A DNA stretch of 32,792 bases from DASSKA01 sp035690905 (GTDB taxonomy: Bacteria; Actinomycetota; Actinomycetes; Propionibacteriales; Nocardioidaceae). Location: assembly GCA_035690905.1 (NCBI GenBank), contig DASSKA010000049.1:1-32792 (forward strand). The letters run 5' to 3'. Positions 7,284-15,906 of this stretch are shown here, one piece after another. Under the pieces are notes generated by a model, which had not been told where the DNA came from, made no database searches, and saw only the letters and a list, made by a program, of their open reading frames with translations. Within the stretch, counting starts at the first letter, position 1; every line of letters begins with the position of its first letter. A program made the translations under genes and the position numbers.

Positions 7284-8237
7284 TCAGGAGGCGGAGCGGC
7301 GGGTGGCCACGGCGTAGAGCGCCACGGAGGCGGCTACCCCGGCGTTGAGCGACTCGAGAGAGCCGGCCATCGGGATGGACACCAGCGCGTCGCACGTTTC
7401 CGCGACCAGCCGCGACAGCCCCTTGCCCTCCGAGCCGACCACGATCACCAGCGGCCCGTCGGCCAGGTCCAGCGCCGGAAGCGTCACGTCACCGTCGGCG
7501 TCGAGGCCAACCACCATGCAGCCGGCCTGCTGATAGTTCTTCAGCTCCCGCACCAGGTTGGTCGCTCGGGCCACCGGCACCCTGGCCGCGGCACCAGCTG
7601 AGGTCTTCCACGCCGATGCGGTCATCCCCGCCGAACGCCGCTCGGGGATCAGCACGCCGTGCGCGCCGAAGCCGGCCGCCGAGCGGACCACGGCGCCGAG
7701 GTTGCGCGGGTCGGTCACCGAGTCCAGCGCGACGATCAGCGGCGGAGCGCCACTGCCGGCAGCGGTGTCGAGCAGGTCCGAGGGGTGCGCGTACTCGTAC
7801 GGCGGCACCCTGGCCGCCAGCCCCTGGTGTACGGCGCGCTGGGTCAGCCGGTCCAGCTCGGCGCGGCTCACCTCCAACAAGGGCACACCACGGTCCGCGC
7901 AAGTCGCGAACGCTTCACGCAGTCGTGCATCACGCTCGGCCCCCTCAGCGACGTACACCGTGGAGACCGGCATCTGTGCGCGCAGCGCCTCCACCACCGA
8001 GTTGCGCCCGGCGATCCACTCGGTCTCCTCCGAGGACGGCTTCCGTCGCGGTCGTGCGGACGCGACCTTCTCCGCCTTGGCCTGGCGCTTGTGCGCGACG
8101 TGCCCGGGACGGTCCTTCGCCTTCGGCGTCGGACCCTTGCCCTCCAGCCCACGGCGGCGCCGTCCGCCCGAGCCCGCGGTCGGGTTGCCCTTTCCGGACT
8201 TGCGTATCGCGCCTCGTCGTGAGGAGTTACCAGCCAT
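7284..8237 (-). CDS. rlmB: 23S rRNA (guanosine-2'-O-)-methyltransferase RlmB (TrmH/SpoU family)
   Basis: Transfers methyl from S-adenosylmethionine to a ribose 2'-OH of 23S rRNA (G2251 in E. coli numbering). 317 aa: a basic N-terminal extension (1-70) usual for actinobacterial members, a SpoU substrate-binding domain (about 73-150) and a trefoil-knot SPOUT catalytic domain. Motif 1 is DSVTDPRNLGAVVRSA (172-187), motif 2 VVGSEGKGL (266-274) and motif 3 SIPMAGSLESLNAGVAAS (287-304). ATG start with AAGGA upstream. It lies downstream of cysS, as in the conserved actinobacterial cysS-rlmB pair, but a five-copy 22-bp repeat separates the two genes here. Confidence 0.93.
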   Translation of the reverse strand: MAGNSSRRGAIRKSGKGNPTAGSGGRRRRGLEGKGPTPKAKDRPGHVAHKRQAKAEKVASARPRRKPSSEETEWIAGRNSVVEALRAQMPVSTVYVAEGAERDARLREAFATCADRGVPLLEVSRAELDRLTQRAVHQGLAARVPPYEYAHPSDLLDTAAGSGAPPLIVALDSVTDPRNLGAVVRSAAGFGAHGVLIPERRSAGMTASAWKTSAGAAARVPVARATNLVRELKNYQQAGCMVVGLDADGDVTLPALDLADGPLVIVVGSEGKGLSRLVAETCDALVSIPMAGSLESLNAGVAASVALYAVATRRSAS

Positions 8238-8282
8238 CAGTCGTCCTTGTCATGGGTTCCCGACCTATTCTCCGCCACGATC

Positions 8283-8381
8283 GACCACTCAACACACCAC
8301 GCCTGACCACTCAACACACCACGCCTGACCACTCAACACAGCGCGAGTGACCACTCAACCAAGCACGACTGACCACTCAAC
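8283..8381 (-). repeat. 22-bp tandem repeat, locus C (5 copies)
   Basis: Five cores GACCACTCAAC (+ strand) at 8283, 8305, 8327, 8349 and 8371, exact 22-bp spacing. The linkers vary more than at locus F. On the minus strand the array starts 19 nt after the cysS stop and lies between cysS and rlmB, so a cysS-rlmB transcript would carry it. Confidence 0.92.
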
Positions 8382-8400
8382 ACAAACTGGGAGGGGGAGG

Positions 8401-9831
8401 TCAGAGGGACCACTGGGGGCCTTGGGGGGTGTCCTCGATCTCGATGCCGGCCTCGGCGAGCCGGGAGCGGATCGCGTCTGCGGTGGCGAAGTCCTTGGCC
8501 TTGCGCGCGGACTCCCGCTGCTCGAGTAGCCCGCCGACGAGCGAGGCGACCGCGGTCGACAGCTTCTCGTCCTTCCGCGAAGAGCCGGCGCCCCAGTGCG
8601 GGTCCAGTGGATCGAGGCCGAGCACCGCCAGCATCGCCCGCACGGACGCGGCGTTACCGCGCAGCGCCGGCGAGTCCCCGCCGCCGAGCAGCCTGTTCCC
8701 CTCGTGCACGGTCTCGTGGATCGCCGCGACGGCCGCGGACGTCGAGAGGTCGTCGTTCATCGCGGCCACGAACTCCGGCGCGAGGACACCGTCCGCGGGC
8801 ACGGGAGCACCAGTCGCCGAGGAGACCCGCGAGAGGTAGTTCTCGATCCTCGCGAACGCCGCGGCCGCCTCCTCGAGGGCCTCGAAGGAGAACTCCACGT
8901 GCGAGCGATAGTGCGAGAACACCAGGTAGTAGCGCAGATCGATGGCCCGGAACCGCTTCAGGATCTGCGGGATCGCCAGCGTGTTGCCCAGCGACTTGCT
9001 CATCTTCTCGCCGGCGGTGGTGATCCACGCGTTGTGCATCCAGTACGACGCGAAGCCGTAGCCGGCCGCGCGCGACTGCGCCTGCTCGTTCTCGTGGTGC
9101 GGGAACCGCAGGTCCACCCCGCCGCCGTGGATGTCGAAGGACCCGCCGAGGTACTTCAGCGCCATCGCCGAGCACTCGATGTGCCATCCCGGCCGCCCCG
9201 GCCCCCACGGCGAGGGCCAGGCCGCGGTCTCCGGCTCGGTCTCCTTCTTGTGCCCCTTCCACAGCGCGAAGTCGCGCGGATCCCGCTTCCCCCGCGGGTC
9301 GGCGTCCTCGGCCGGGCTCATCTCCTCGACGTTCTGCCCCGACAGCTCGCCGTAGGACGGCCAGGACTTCACGGAGAAGTACACGTCCCCGGACCCGTCC
9401 TCCGCGGCGTAGGCGTGCCCCTTGGTGATCAGCCGGTCGATCAGCTCGACCATCTCCGGGATGTGCCCGGTGGCGGCCGGCTCGTACGTCGGAGGGAGCA
9501 CGTTCAGCGCGTCGTACGCCTTGTCCAGCTCACGACGCATCAGGTACGCGAGGTTGTACCAGGGCCGGCCCTGCTCGGCGGACTTGATCAGGATCTTGTC
9601 GTCGATGTCGGTGATGTTGCGGATGAACGTCACGTCGTACCCGGACGCGATCATCCACCGGCGCAGCACGTCGAAGTTCACCCCGGACCGGACGTGGCCC
9701 ACGTGCGGCTCGGACTGCACGGTCAGACCGCAGAGGTACACACGCGCCTTCCCCGGCTCCAGCGGGACGAACTCGCGCGTCTCGCGGGCCGCGGAGTCGT
9801 AGAGCCGCAGCGTCGTGGATGTCTCGGTCAC
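8401..9831 (-). CDS. cysS: Cysteine--tRNA ligase
   Basis: Charges tRNA-Cys with cysteine in the cytosol. Class I synthetase of 476 aa. Zinc-site residue C34 lies in YLCGLTV; the HIGH-like PHVGH is at 42-46; GWHIECSAM carries C220; FPHHENE (243-249) completes the zinc site; KMSKS (276-280) activates ATP. The C-terminal helical anticodon region follows, with FATADAIRSRLAEAGIEIEDTPQGP near the end. It is a true CysS rather than MshC, which is shorter and uses glucosaminyl-inositol. GTG start; TAGGAT lies 6 nt upstream, so the message is probably leaderless. Confidence 0.96.
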   Translation of the reverse strand: MTETSTTLRLYDSAARETREFVPLEPGKARVYLCGLTVQSEPHVGHVRSGVNFDVLRRWMIASGYDVTFIRNITDIDDKILIKSAEQGRPWYNLAYLMRRELDKAYDALNVLPPTYEPAATGHIPEMVELIDRLITKGHAYAAEDGSGDVYFSVKSWPSYGELSGQNVEEMSPAEDADPRGKRDPRDFALWKGHKKETEPETAAWPSPWGPGRPGWHIECSAMALKYLGGSFDIHGGGVDLRFPHHENEQAQSRAAGYGFASYWMHNAWITTAGEKMSKSLGNTLAIPQILKRFRAIDLRYYLVFSHYRSHVEFSFEALEEAAAAFARIENYLSRVSSATGAPVPADGVLAPEFVAAMNDDLSTSAAVAAIHETVHEGNRLLGGGDSPALRGNAASVRAMLAVLGLDPLDPHWGAGSSRKDEKLSTAVASLVGGLLEQRESARKAKDFATADAIRSRLAEAGIEIEDTPQGPQWSL

Positions 9832-9837
9832 CGGGCA

Positions 9838-9843
9838 ATCCTA
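9838..9843 (-). promoter_or_regulatory. -10 box TAGGAT of cysS (leaderless)
   Basis: Minus-strand TAGGAT is a near-ideal actinobacterial housekeeping -10. Six nucleotides separate it from the GTG start of cysS, so the start codon is at or within 1-2 nt of the predicted transcript 5' end. No ribosome binding site is present. Confidence 0.6.
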
Positions 9844-9904
9844 ACGATCCGCATCAGCCCCCGGATTTCCGTGGCGTTCGGGCACCCGTGTGACGCAATC
9901 GCAT

Positions 9905-9910
9905 TATCGT
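9905..9910 (+). promoter_or_regulatory. -10 box TATCGT of the first C39 peptidase gene
   Basis: TATCGT fits TANNNT and ends 6 nt before GTG 9917. This favours 9917 over the upstream in-frame GTG (9890) as a leaderless start. No matching -35 was recognised. Confidence 0.45.
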
Positions 9911-9916
9911 GACCGC

Positions 9917-11215
9917 GTGCGCAGACGCCTTGCCGCCCTGGCGTGCCTCGGGATCGCCTCCATCGTCGCCACCGCCGGCACTCTCGGGCCAGCAGCCTTC
10001 GGGAGTACGACGGACGGGGCGCGCGTGTCCGCGACCCAGCAGACGCCGATCCGCTACACCCAGTGGGACACCCCGCACCGGCTCCGGCAGGGACAGCTGG
10101 CCGGTCTGCGCGTCGCACACGGGAAGCTGCGCATCGCCACCCCGGTCGGCACCCGCCGCTACCGGCAGGCCGACGGGCGAGTCCGCAACTACGAGCTCGG
10201 CCGGTGGACCTCACCCTGGACGCGACCCGGCTTCGGGGCGACCCAGCTGGTCGCGTCCTGGTCGGCGACCACGCCGCGCAACACCTGGATCCAGGTCCAG
10301 GTACGCGGCATCGACACGACCGGCCGCCGCAGCAGCTGGGACACCCTGGCCCACTGGGCGGCCGGCGACATGCACATCGACCGGACCAGCCTGCGCGCCC
10401 AGCGCGACGACCTCGCGCACGTGGCCACCGACACCTGGATCGCCAACGGGGCAGCGCAGATCACGTCCTGGCAGCTGCGGGCGACGCTGTACCGCCGCGC
10501 GGGCACCTCGGCGTCCCCGCGCCTGGACACCATCGGCGCGATGGCGTCCGCGCTGCCGGCCGACCCGGGCGCCGTGGCCCCGTCGCCCACGACGATCACC
10601 CACCGGGTGGTGCTGCCGGTGCCGGAGTACTCCCAGATGATCCACGCCGGCCAGTACTCCCAGTGGGGCGGCGGCGGGGAGGCGTGGTGCTCCCCCACCT
10701 CGACGAGCATGGTGCTCGGCTACTACGACGCCCTGCCGCCGGCCGCGTCGTACCCCTGGGTGGACCCGCGCTACAGCGACCGCTGGGTGGACGCCGCGGC
10801 CCGGGCCACCTTCGACTACCGCTACGACGGCACCGGCAACTGGCCGTTCAACACCGCCTTCGCGGCCCACCGCACCGGCAACGCGTTCGTGACCCGGCTG
10901 CGCTCGCTGCGGGAGGCCGAGCAGCTCATCGAGGCCGGCATCCCGGTGGTCGCGTCCATCGCGTTCGGGCCCGGCGAGCTCGACCACGCGCCGATCAGCT
11001 CGACCAACGGGCACCTGGTGGTGATCGTCGGGTTCCGCGCGAACGGCAACCCGATCGTCAACGACCCGGCCGCCAGGAGGGACCGGTGGGTGCGCCGCAC
11101 CTACGACCGCGCCCAGTTCGAACGGGCCTGGCTCAACGGCTCCGGTGGGCTGGCCTACGTGATCACCGACGGCACCCATCCGCTGCCCGGCCCCCGCCGC
11201 GCGAGCAACTGGTGA
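9917..11215 (+). CDS. Secreted C39-like peptidase (PF13529 type)
   Basis: 432-aa protein with an N-terminal export signal (MRRRLAALACLGIASIVATA, Ala-rich end near residue 30), about 200 residues of uncharacterised beta-rich sequence (GRWTSPWTRPGFGATQLVASW and following) and a C-terminal papain-like Peptidase_C39_2 domain. The likely nucleophile is Cys258 in EAWCSPTS, the histidine His366 in NGHLVVIVGF, and the third polar residue is in VNDPAA. Bacteriocin-processing C39 domains sit on ABC transporters; this one is free-standing and secreted, so a cell-wall or extracellular role is more likely. The stop overlaps the next, paralogous gene by 4 nt (GTGA). Confidence 0.82.
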   Translation: MRRRLAALACLGIASIVATAGTLGPAAFGSTTDGARVSATQQTPIRYTQWDTPHRLRQGQLAGLRVAHGKLRIATPVGTRRYRQADGRVRNYELGRWTSPWTRPGFGATQLVASWSATTPRNTWIQVQVRGIDTTGRRSSWDTLAHWAAGDMHIDRTSLRAQRDDLAHVATDTWIANGAAQITSWQLRATLYRRAGTSASPRLDTIGAMASALPADPGAVAPSPTTITHRVVLPVPEYSQMIHAGQYSQWGGGGEAWCSPTSTSMVLGYYDALPPAASYPWVDPRYSDRWVDAAARATFDYRYDGTGNWPFNTAFAAHRTGNAFVTRLRSLREAEQLIEAGIPVVASIAFGPGELDHAPISSTNGHLVVIVGFRANGNPIVNDPAARRDRWVRRTYDRAQFERAWLNGSGGLAYVITDGTHPLPGPRRASNW

Positions 11216-12402
11216 ACCGGCACGTCGCCTTGCGGACCTGGAGCCCGGAAGGCGGGTCGGGCTTCGCGGGCGGTTCCCACAACGGCACCACCGCGGCGGG
11301 CGGCGAGCTGCGCATCGCGGTCCCGTCGGCGACCAGGGAGTACGACGACCCGCACCGGAAGGCCGAGCACGCCGGCCGGTTCGAAGAAGCGACCTGGACC
11401 TCCCCGGAAGTGACCCCGGGCTTCGGAGCGACCGAGCTGATCGTGTCCTGGAACGCCAGCACGCCGTCCGGGACCTGGCTGGAGGTCGCGGCGTCGGCCC
11501 GGCTGGCCGACGGCACCGACACCGGCTGGCGGGTGCTGGGCAGGTGGGCCGAGACCGACTCCGACATCGCACCCACCTCTGTGGGCGGACAGGACGACCA
11601 CCAGGCCTCGGTGCGGGTTGACACGCTGCGGCTGGCGCAGCCGGCGGTCTGCTACCGGGTCCGGGTGGCGCTGCTGCGCCGGCCCGGCACACCGGCCACC
11701 CCCGTCGTACGTCTGATCGCGGCGGCCGCCTCCGCACTGCCGTCGTTCCAGCCCCGGCCCGCGCGTGCGCACGTGCCGAGCACGGTGATCGACGTCCCGC
11801 CGTACTCCCAGCAGGTGCACCGCGGGGAGTACCCGGAGTACGACTCCGGCGGGCAGTCCTGGTGCTCGCCGACCTCGGTGAGCATGGTCCTGGCGCACTG
11901 GGGCCGCGGGCCGGACCCGGCCGACTACGCGTGGGTAGATCCCGCGTTCTCGGACCGGTTCGTCGACCACGCGGCGCGGCACTGCTTCGACCACCTCTAC
12001 CAGGGCGCCGGGAACTGGGCGTTCAACACCGCCTACGCCGCCCGGTTCGGGATGGGCGCGTTCGTGACCCGGCTGCGCGGGCTGGACGAGGCCGAGCTGT
12101 TCGTGGCCGCCGGCATCCCGCTCGTGCTGTCCGTGGCGTTCGCCGAGGACGAGCTGGACGGTGCCGGCTACGACACCCAGGGGCACCTGCTGGTGCTGGT
12201 CGGCATCGACGAGCACGGCGACGTGGTCTGCAACGATCCGGCCTCGCACGGGGAGGCGAGCAACGACAAGGTGCGTACGACGTACGACCGGGCCCAGCTG
12301 GAAAGGGCCTGGATACGGGCGTCGGGCGGGGTCACCTACGTGATCCACCCGCCCGACGTCGCGCTTCCGGCCCCTCTGGTCCCCGAGGAGCCCAACTGGT
12401 GA
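11212..12402 (+). CDS. C39-like peptidase, paralogue without a signal peptide
   Basis: 396-aa paralogue of the preceding gene with the same two-part layout: an N-terminal beta-rich region (RFEEATWTSPEVTPGFGATE, then LIVSWNAS) and a C-terminal C39-type domain with Cys218 (SWCSPTS), His325 (QGHLLVLVG) and Asn341-Asp342 (CNDPASH). Both proteins end in Asn-Trp. The GTG start overlaps the upstream stop, so translation is coupled. No hydrophobic N-terminal segment is visible, suggesting a cytosolic product or export by another route. The product may act on a related substrate inside the cell; function is unknown. Confidence 0.8.
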   Translation: MNRHVALRTWSPEGGSGFAGGSHNGTTAAGGELRIAVPSATREYDDPHRKAEHAGRFEEATWTSPEVTPGFGATELIVSWNASTPSGTWLEVAASARLADGTDTGWRVLGRWAETDSDIAPTSVGGQDDHQASVRVDTLRLAQPAVCYRVRVALLRRPGTPATPVVRLIAAAASALPSFQPRPARAHVPSTVIDVPPYSQQVHRGEYPEYDSGGQSWCSPTSVSMVLAHWGRGPDPADYAWVDPAFSDRFVDHAARHCFDHLYQGAGNWAFNTAYAARFGMGAFVTRLRGLDEAELFVAAGIPLVLSVAFAEDELDGAGYDTQGHLLVLVGIDEHGDVVCNDPASHGEASNDKVRTTYDRAQLERAWIRASGGVTYVIHPPDVALPAPLVPEEPNW

Positions 12403-12403
12403 C

Positions 12404-14068
12404 CTAGGGAGTCACCCCCATGGTCTCCTCCTCGACATCGGACTCCTTCTTGGAGGACTCGATGTGCCGCTGCGCTTCCTCCGGGGTGAGCCGGTTCGCG
12501 ACCGCGATCGCGTAGACCGCGATCGACATGCCGAGCAGGATCAGGATCGACCAGCCGAAGCCGATCACGCCGGTGCCGCCGCCGTAGTCACCCAGCCAGG
12601 AGATCAGGGTCGTGCCGCCCAGCCAGGGCAGCAGCCAGCTGGCGCCGGCCTTGAAGTCCAGCGGCTGCCGGGACGCACCGGTCAGGTGGAAGATCGCGAG
12701 CAGCACGAAGCCGAGCAGCACGCTGACCATCAGCTTCCAGACGATGTCCCAGCCCGACCAGTACACGATCAGGTTCGAGCACCAGAAGGCCAGCACCGGG
12801 ATGATGTGCCCGCCCGGGAGGCGGAACGGGCGCGCGTGGTCGGGCACCTGGCGGCGCAGCGAGGCGAGCACCAGCGGGCCGGAGGCGAACGACATCACCG
12901 TCGCGGACGTGATGAACCCGACCAGCTGCTGCCAGGACGGGAACGGCAGGAACACGATCAGGCCGACCAGGAAGGTCACGATCAGGCTGACCAGCGGCAC
13001 GCCGCGGTTCGTGGTGTTGGCCAGCGAGCGCGGGGCGTTCTCGTTGCGGGCCATCGCGTAGGAGATCCGCGAGGTGATCGTGGTGTAGATCAGGCCCGTG
13101 TCCCCGGGCGAGATGATCGCGTCGGCGTACAGCAGCACCGCCAGCCAGCCGAGGCCGAGCAACGTGGCCAGCGCGGCCAGCGGGCCGAAGTCGTTGGCGA
13201 AGCTCAGGTGCGCCCAGCCGTCGGACTTGGTGAGGATGCTCGGGTTCAGCGCACCGATGAAGGCGATCTGCAGCGCGACGTAGATGACGCCGGTCAGCAG
13301 CACCGAGCCGATCACCGCGATCGGCACGTTCCGCCGCGGGTTGGTGGTCTCACCGGCCAGCTCGATGCCCTGTCGGAAACCGAGATAGGAGAACACGATC
13401 CCCGAGGTGGCTATCGCTGTGAACACGCCGTGCCAGCCCTCCGGCTTGAAGCCGTAGGAGGTGAAGTTCGCGCCGTGGAACGCGGTGAGCAGGAACGCGA
13501 TGATGACCAGCGTGATGATGCCGAGCTTCCACCAGACCAGCGCGTTGTTGATCCGTGCGAACCAGCGGATGCCGTAGTAGTTCACGACCACGAAGACCGC
13601 GAGCAGGGCGGCTGCGACGCCGTAGCCGGCGCCGGTCAGCGTCTGCACACTGCTCCCGTCGGCGAGGGTCTTCTCGACGGTGAACGGGTAGTACTTGGTG
13701 GCGTACTGCAGCGCCGCCTCGACCTCGATCGGCGCGGTCGTGGCTACCGCGACCCAGGTGATCCAGCCGGTGGTGTAGCTCGCGAACGACCCGAACGACA
13801 GGTGCGGGTAGCGGACCACCCCGCCGGAGAGCGGGAACATCGTGCCGAGCTCTGCATAGACGAGGGCGATCAGCAGGATCATCACCCCACCGATCGCCCA
13901 CGAGATGATGGCCGCCGGGCCGGCCTGCGTCGACGCGTTCAGCGCCCCGAACAGCCATCCGGAGCCGATGATCGAGCCGACGCTGGCGAACAGCAGCCCG
14001 ACCAGGCCCACATGTCGTCGCAGGTCCTGTGAGTGGCCGGACCCGGCCACCTGTGTATCCGTTGCCAT
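12404..14068 (-). CDS. APC-family amino-acid permease
   Basis: 554-aa integral membrane transporter of the amino acid-polyamine-organocation superfamily with about 12-13 hydrophobic segments. The first helix carries the substrate-backbone motif VGSIIGSGWLFG, and SYLGFRQGIELAGETTNPRRNVP is the conserved helix 6 to loop segment with the E-x-x-x-P-x-R-x-x-P pattern. A charged tail follows the last helix. ATG start with GGAG 6 nt upstream. It ends one nucleotide from the convergent peptidase gene. Substrate unknown; proton-coupled uptake of an amino acid is the family norm. Confidence 0.9.
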   Translation of the reverse strand: MATDTQVAGSGHSQDLRRHVGLVGLLFASVGSIIGSGWLFGALNASTQAGPAAIISWAIGGVMILLIALVYAELGTMFPLSGGVVRYPHLSFGSFASYTTGWITWVAVATTAPIEVEAALQYATKYYPFTVEKTLADGSSVQTLTGAGYGVAAALLAVFVVVNYYGIRWFARINNALVWWKLGIITLVIIAFLLTAFHGANFTSYGFKPEGWHGVFTAIATSGIVFSYLGFRQGIELAGETTNPRRNVPIAVIGSVLLTGVIYVALQIAFIGALNPSILTKSDGWAHLSFANDFGPLAALATLLGLGWLAVLLYADAIISPGDTGLIYTTITSRISYAMARNENAPRSLANTTNRGVPLVSLIVTFLVGLIVFLPFPSWQQLVGFITSATVMSFASGPLVLASLRRQVPDHARPFRLPGGHIIPVLAFWCSNLIVYWSGWDIVWKLMVSVLLGFVLLAIFHLTGASRQPLDFKAGASWLLPWLGGTTLISWLGDYGGGTGVIGFGWSILILLGMSIAVYAIAVANRLTPEEAQRHIESSKKESDVEEETMGVTP

Positions 14069-14106
14069 GGTTTCTCCATGTCTCGTGATCGTTCAGACAA
14101 TCCGCC

Positions 14107-14134
14107 AACATAGCGAGATGTCGCCCAGGTCACA
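14107..14134 (-). promoter_or_regulatory. Candidate promoter of the APC permease gene
   Basis: Minus-strand GTGACC (14134-14129) and TATGTT (14112-14107) are 16 bp apart. The predicted start is near 14100, giving a leader of about 30 nt that contains the ribosome binding site. It lies in a 181-bp gap that otherwise shows only short direct repeats of TTGGGT near 14160-14180. Confidence 0.4.
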
Positions 14135-14221
14135 CCGGGGCCCCGCTTGGGCGAGTTCCTACCCAATGCGCTATACACCCAACCCAGCCGGGCGCATCCG
14201 GCTGGGCCGAGCCGCCCGCCG

Positions 14222-14247
14222 TACCGATGTCGTGTCGGAAATGCGAC
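14222..14247. repeat. Gene-end hairpin repeat, copy 1
   Basis: Begins TACCGATGTCG and contains the hairpin GTCGGAAATGCGAC (four-base stem). It is 22/26 identical to the copy at 32421. It lies 2 nt beyond the stop of the molybdoenzyme gene, like the other copies at gene ends. No U-tract follows, so it is not a standard intrinsic terminator. Confidence 0.6.
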
Positions 14248-14249
14248 TT

Positions 14250-15809
14250 TCAGGAGGCGGTGAAGGAGACGCTGTCCCAGCCGGTCGCGCCGTCGGGAAC
14301 CACCCCGCGCGGCACCGCGGTCTGGGCGTAGCCGGAGCGGTCGGTGGCGCGCACCGTGACCGTGTGGTCACCGGGGGGCGCCTGCACCGTGCCGGCCCAC
14401 TGCACCCAGGTGTCCACGTCCGGGACGGTGCCGAGCTCGGCGGTCTGCCAGGGCTGGCCGTCGAGGCGGTACTCCACCGTGGCGATCCCGGTGTGCTGCG
14501 CCCACGCGGAGCCGCCGACGCGGACGGCACCGGCCTTCACGGAGGCTCCGGAGCGGGGTACGTCGACGCGCGACTCGGTCTTGACCGGTCCGGTGGCCGA
14601 CCAGCCGCGGACCGTCCAGTAGGCCGCGAACCTGTCGAACGTGGTGACCTCGAGGTCGGTGATCCACTTGGTCGCCGAGACGTAGCCGTACAGCCCCGGC
14701 ACGATCATCCGCACCGGGAACCCGTGCTCGATCGGCAGCGGCTGGCCGTTCATGGCCACGGCCAGCATCGCGTTGCGGCCGTCGGTGAGCGCCTGGATCG
14801 GGGTGCCGCAGGTCCAGCCGTCCTGGCTGGTCTGGCGCACCGCGGCCGCGCCGGGGCGGACGCCGGCCTCCTGCAGCAGGTCGGCGACGCGGACGCCGCT
14901 CCACCAGGCGTTGCCGATCAGCGAGCCGCCCACCGGGTTGGAGACGCAGCAGATGGTCACCCAGGCCTGGGTGATCTGCCGCTGCAGCAGGTCGTGGTAG
15001 CTGAGCTCGATCGGGTGGTCGACCATCCCGTGGATGCGCAGCCGCCACTGCTGCGGGTCGATGCTCGGCACCACCAGCGCGGTGTCGATCCGGTAGAACG
15101 TGTCGTCCGGCGTCTGCCACGGCGGCATGCCGGGCACGTCGACCTGGGCGCCCTTCGGGACCAGGCCGCCGGTCGCCGGCAGCCGGAGCATCTTGCGGCT
15201 GGCCTCCACGGCCTGGCGGGACCTGCCGAGGAACGTGCTGCCGAGGCCCACGACGGCTCCCGCGAGCGCGATGGTTCCGGCCCGGAGCAGGAAGCCCCGG
15301 CGCGTGGCGCCCTCTTCCGCCGGTACGACGGGGGTGGCCGGTCGGTCCGGACCCGAGGCCGTGGGCCCGGCAGCCGCGGCCCGGGGTTCCAGATACCCGA
15401 CCAGCCAGCCCTGCGCGGCGTACCAGACCAAACCGCCCACCACGACCGGGAGCAGGTCCACGGCCGCCGCGCCCTCGCCGGTGACCACCGCGGCCGCTCC
15501 GAGTCCAGTGACCGCGAGCACCACCGCGTTGCCGGCCCACCGGCTGCGCCGGCACAGCACACCGGCCAACGCCCCGAGCAGCAGCACGGCGATCGTCACC
15601 CCGGTGACGAGCAGCGGCTTGTCCTTGCGGCCCACGATCCCGATCAGTGTCTCCGCGACCGACCCGGGCGTGAGCACGATGATCGCCTGGGCGACGGCCT
15701 GGATCGGAGTGCTGGCGACATTCAGCCAGACGGTCAGCACCTGACTGACCGCCACCCCGACACCCGAGGCGACGACCCCCGCTGCGGCACGTCGGCTTCG
15801 GCTGGTCAC
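14250..15809 (-). CDS. Membrane-anchored sulfite-oxidase-family molybdoenzyme
   Basis: 519-aa protein. The N-terminal part (1-140) has four to five hydrophobic segments. A second export-like segment ATRRGFLLRAGTIALAGAVV (168-187), with an arginine pair, precedes the catalytic part, placing it outside the membrane. Residues about 215-400 form the Oxidored_molyb domain; the molybdenum-ligating cysteine is Cys288 in CCVSNPVGG. Residues about 410-519 form the Mo-co_dimer Ig-like domain. The family oxidises sulfite or reduces S/N-oxides; the electron partner is not encoded nearby. GTG start with only a weak ribosome site. Divergent from ispF across 97 bp. Confidence 0.88.
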   Translation of the reverse strand: MTSRSRRAAAGVVASGVGVAVSQVLTVWLNVASTPIQAVAQAIIVLTPGSVAETLIGIVGRKDKPLLVTGVTIAVLLLGALAGVLCRRSRWAGNAVVLAVTGLGAAAVVTGEGAAAVDLLPVVVGGLVWYAAQGWLVGYLEPRAAAAGPTASGPDRPATPVVPAEEGATRRGFLLRAGTIALAGAVVGLGSTFLGRSRQAVEASRKMLRLPATGGLVPKGAQVDVPGMPPWQTPDDTFYRIDTALVVPSIDPQQWRLRIHGMVDHPIELSYHDLLQRQITQAWVTICCVSNPVGGSLIGNAWWSGVRVADLLQEAGVRPGAAAVRQTSQDGWTCGTPIQALTDGRNAMLAVAMNGQPLPIEHGFPVRMIVPGLYGYVSATKWITDLEVTTFDRFAAYWTVRGWSATGPVKTESRVDVPRSGASVKAGAVRVGGSAWAQHTGIATVEYRLDGQPWQTAELGTVPDVDTWVQWAGTVQAPPGDHTVTVRATDRSGYAQTAVPRGVVPDGATGWDSVSFTAS

Positions 15810-15906
15810 ATCTTCATGTTCGTCTCTCGCGCAAGGACCGGATTGGTCCGGGCCCTTTCGAAGACACGTGAGCCCGCTCCGCCCGGTTCACCCCGTCCCA
15901 TGCGGC

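Noticed and set aside
8283..8381. The regularly spaced repeats as CRISPR arrays
   Set aside because: The period is 22 bp with linkers of only about 11 bp that are themselves similar; no unique spacers, no leader and no cas genes.
9943..12402. A single 819-residue frame spanning both peptidase genes
   Set aside because: The part before 11212 is a shadow of the first peptidase. Homology in this frame begins only at GTG 11212.
12464..14032. Long open frame on the + strand antisense to the APC permease
   Set aside because: Its composition (Arg/Gly/Asp/His-rich, no hydrophobic core) is typical of the complementary frame of a high-GC gene; the minus-strand reading gives a complete permease.
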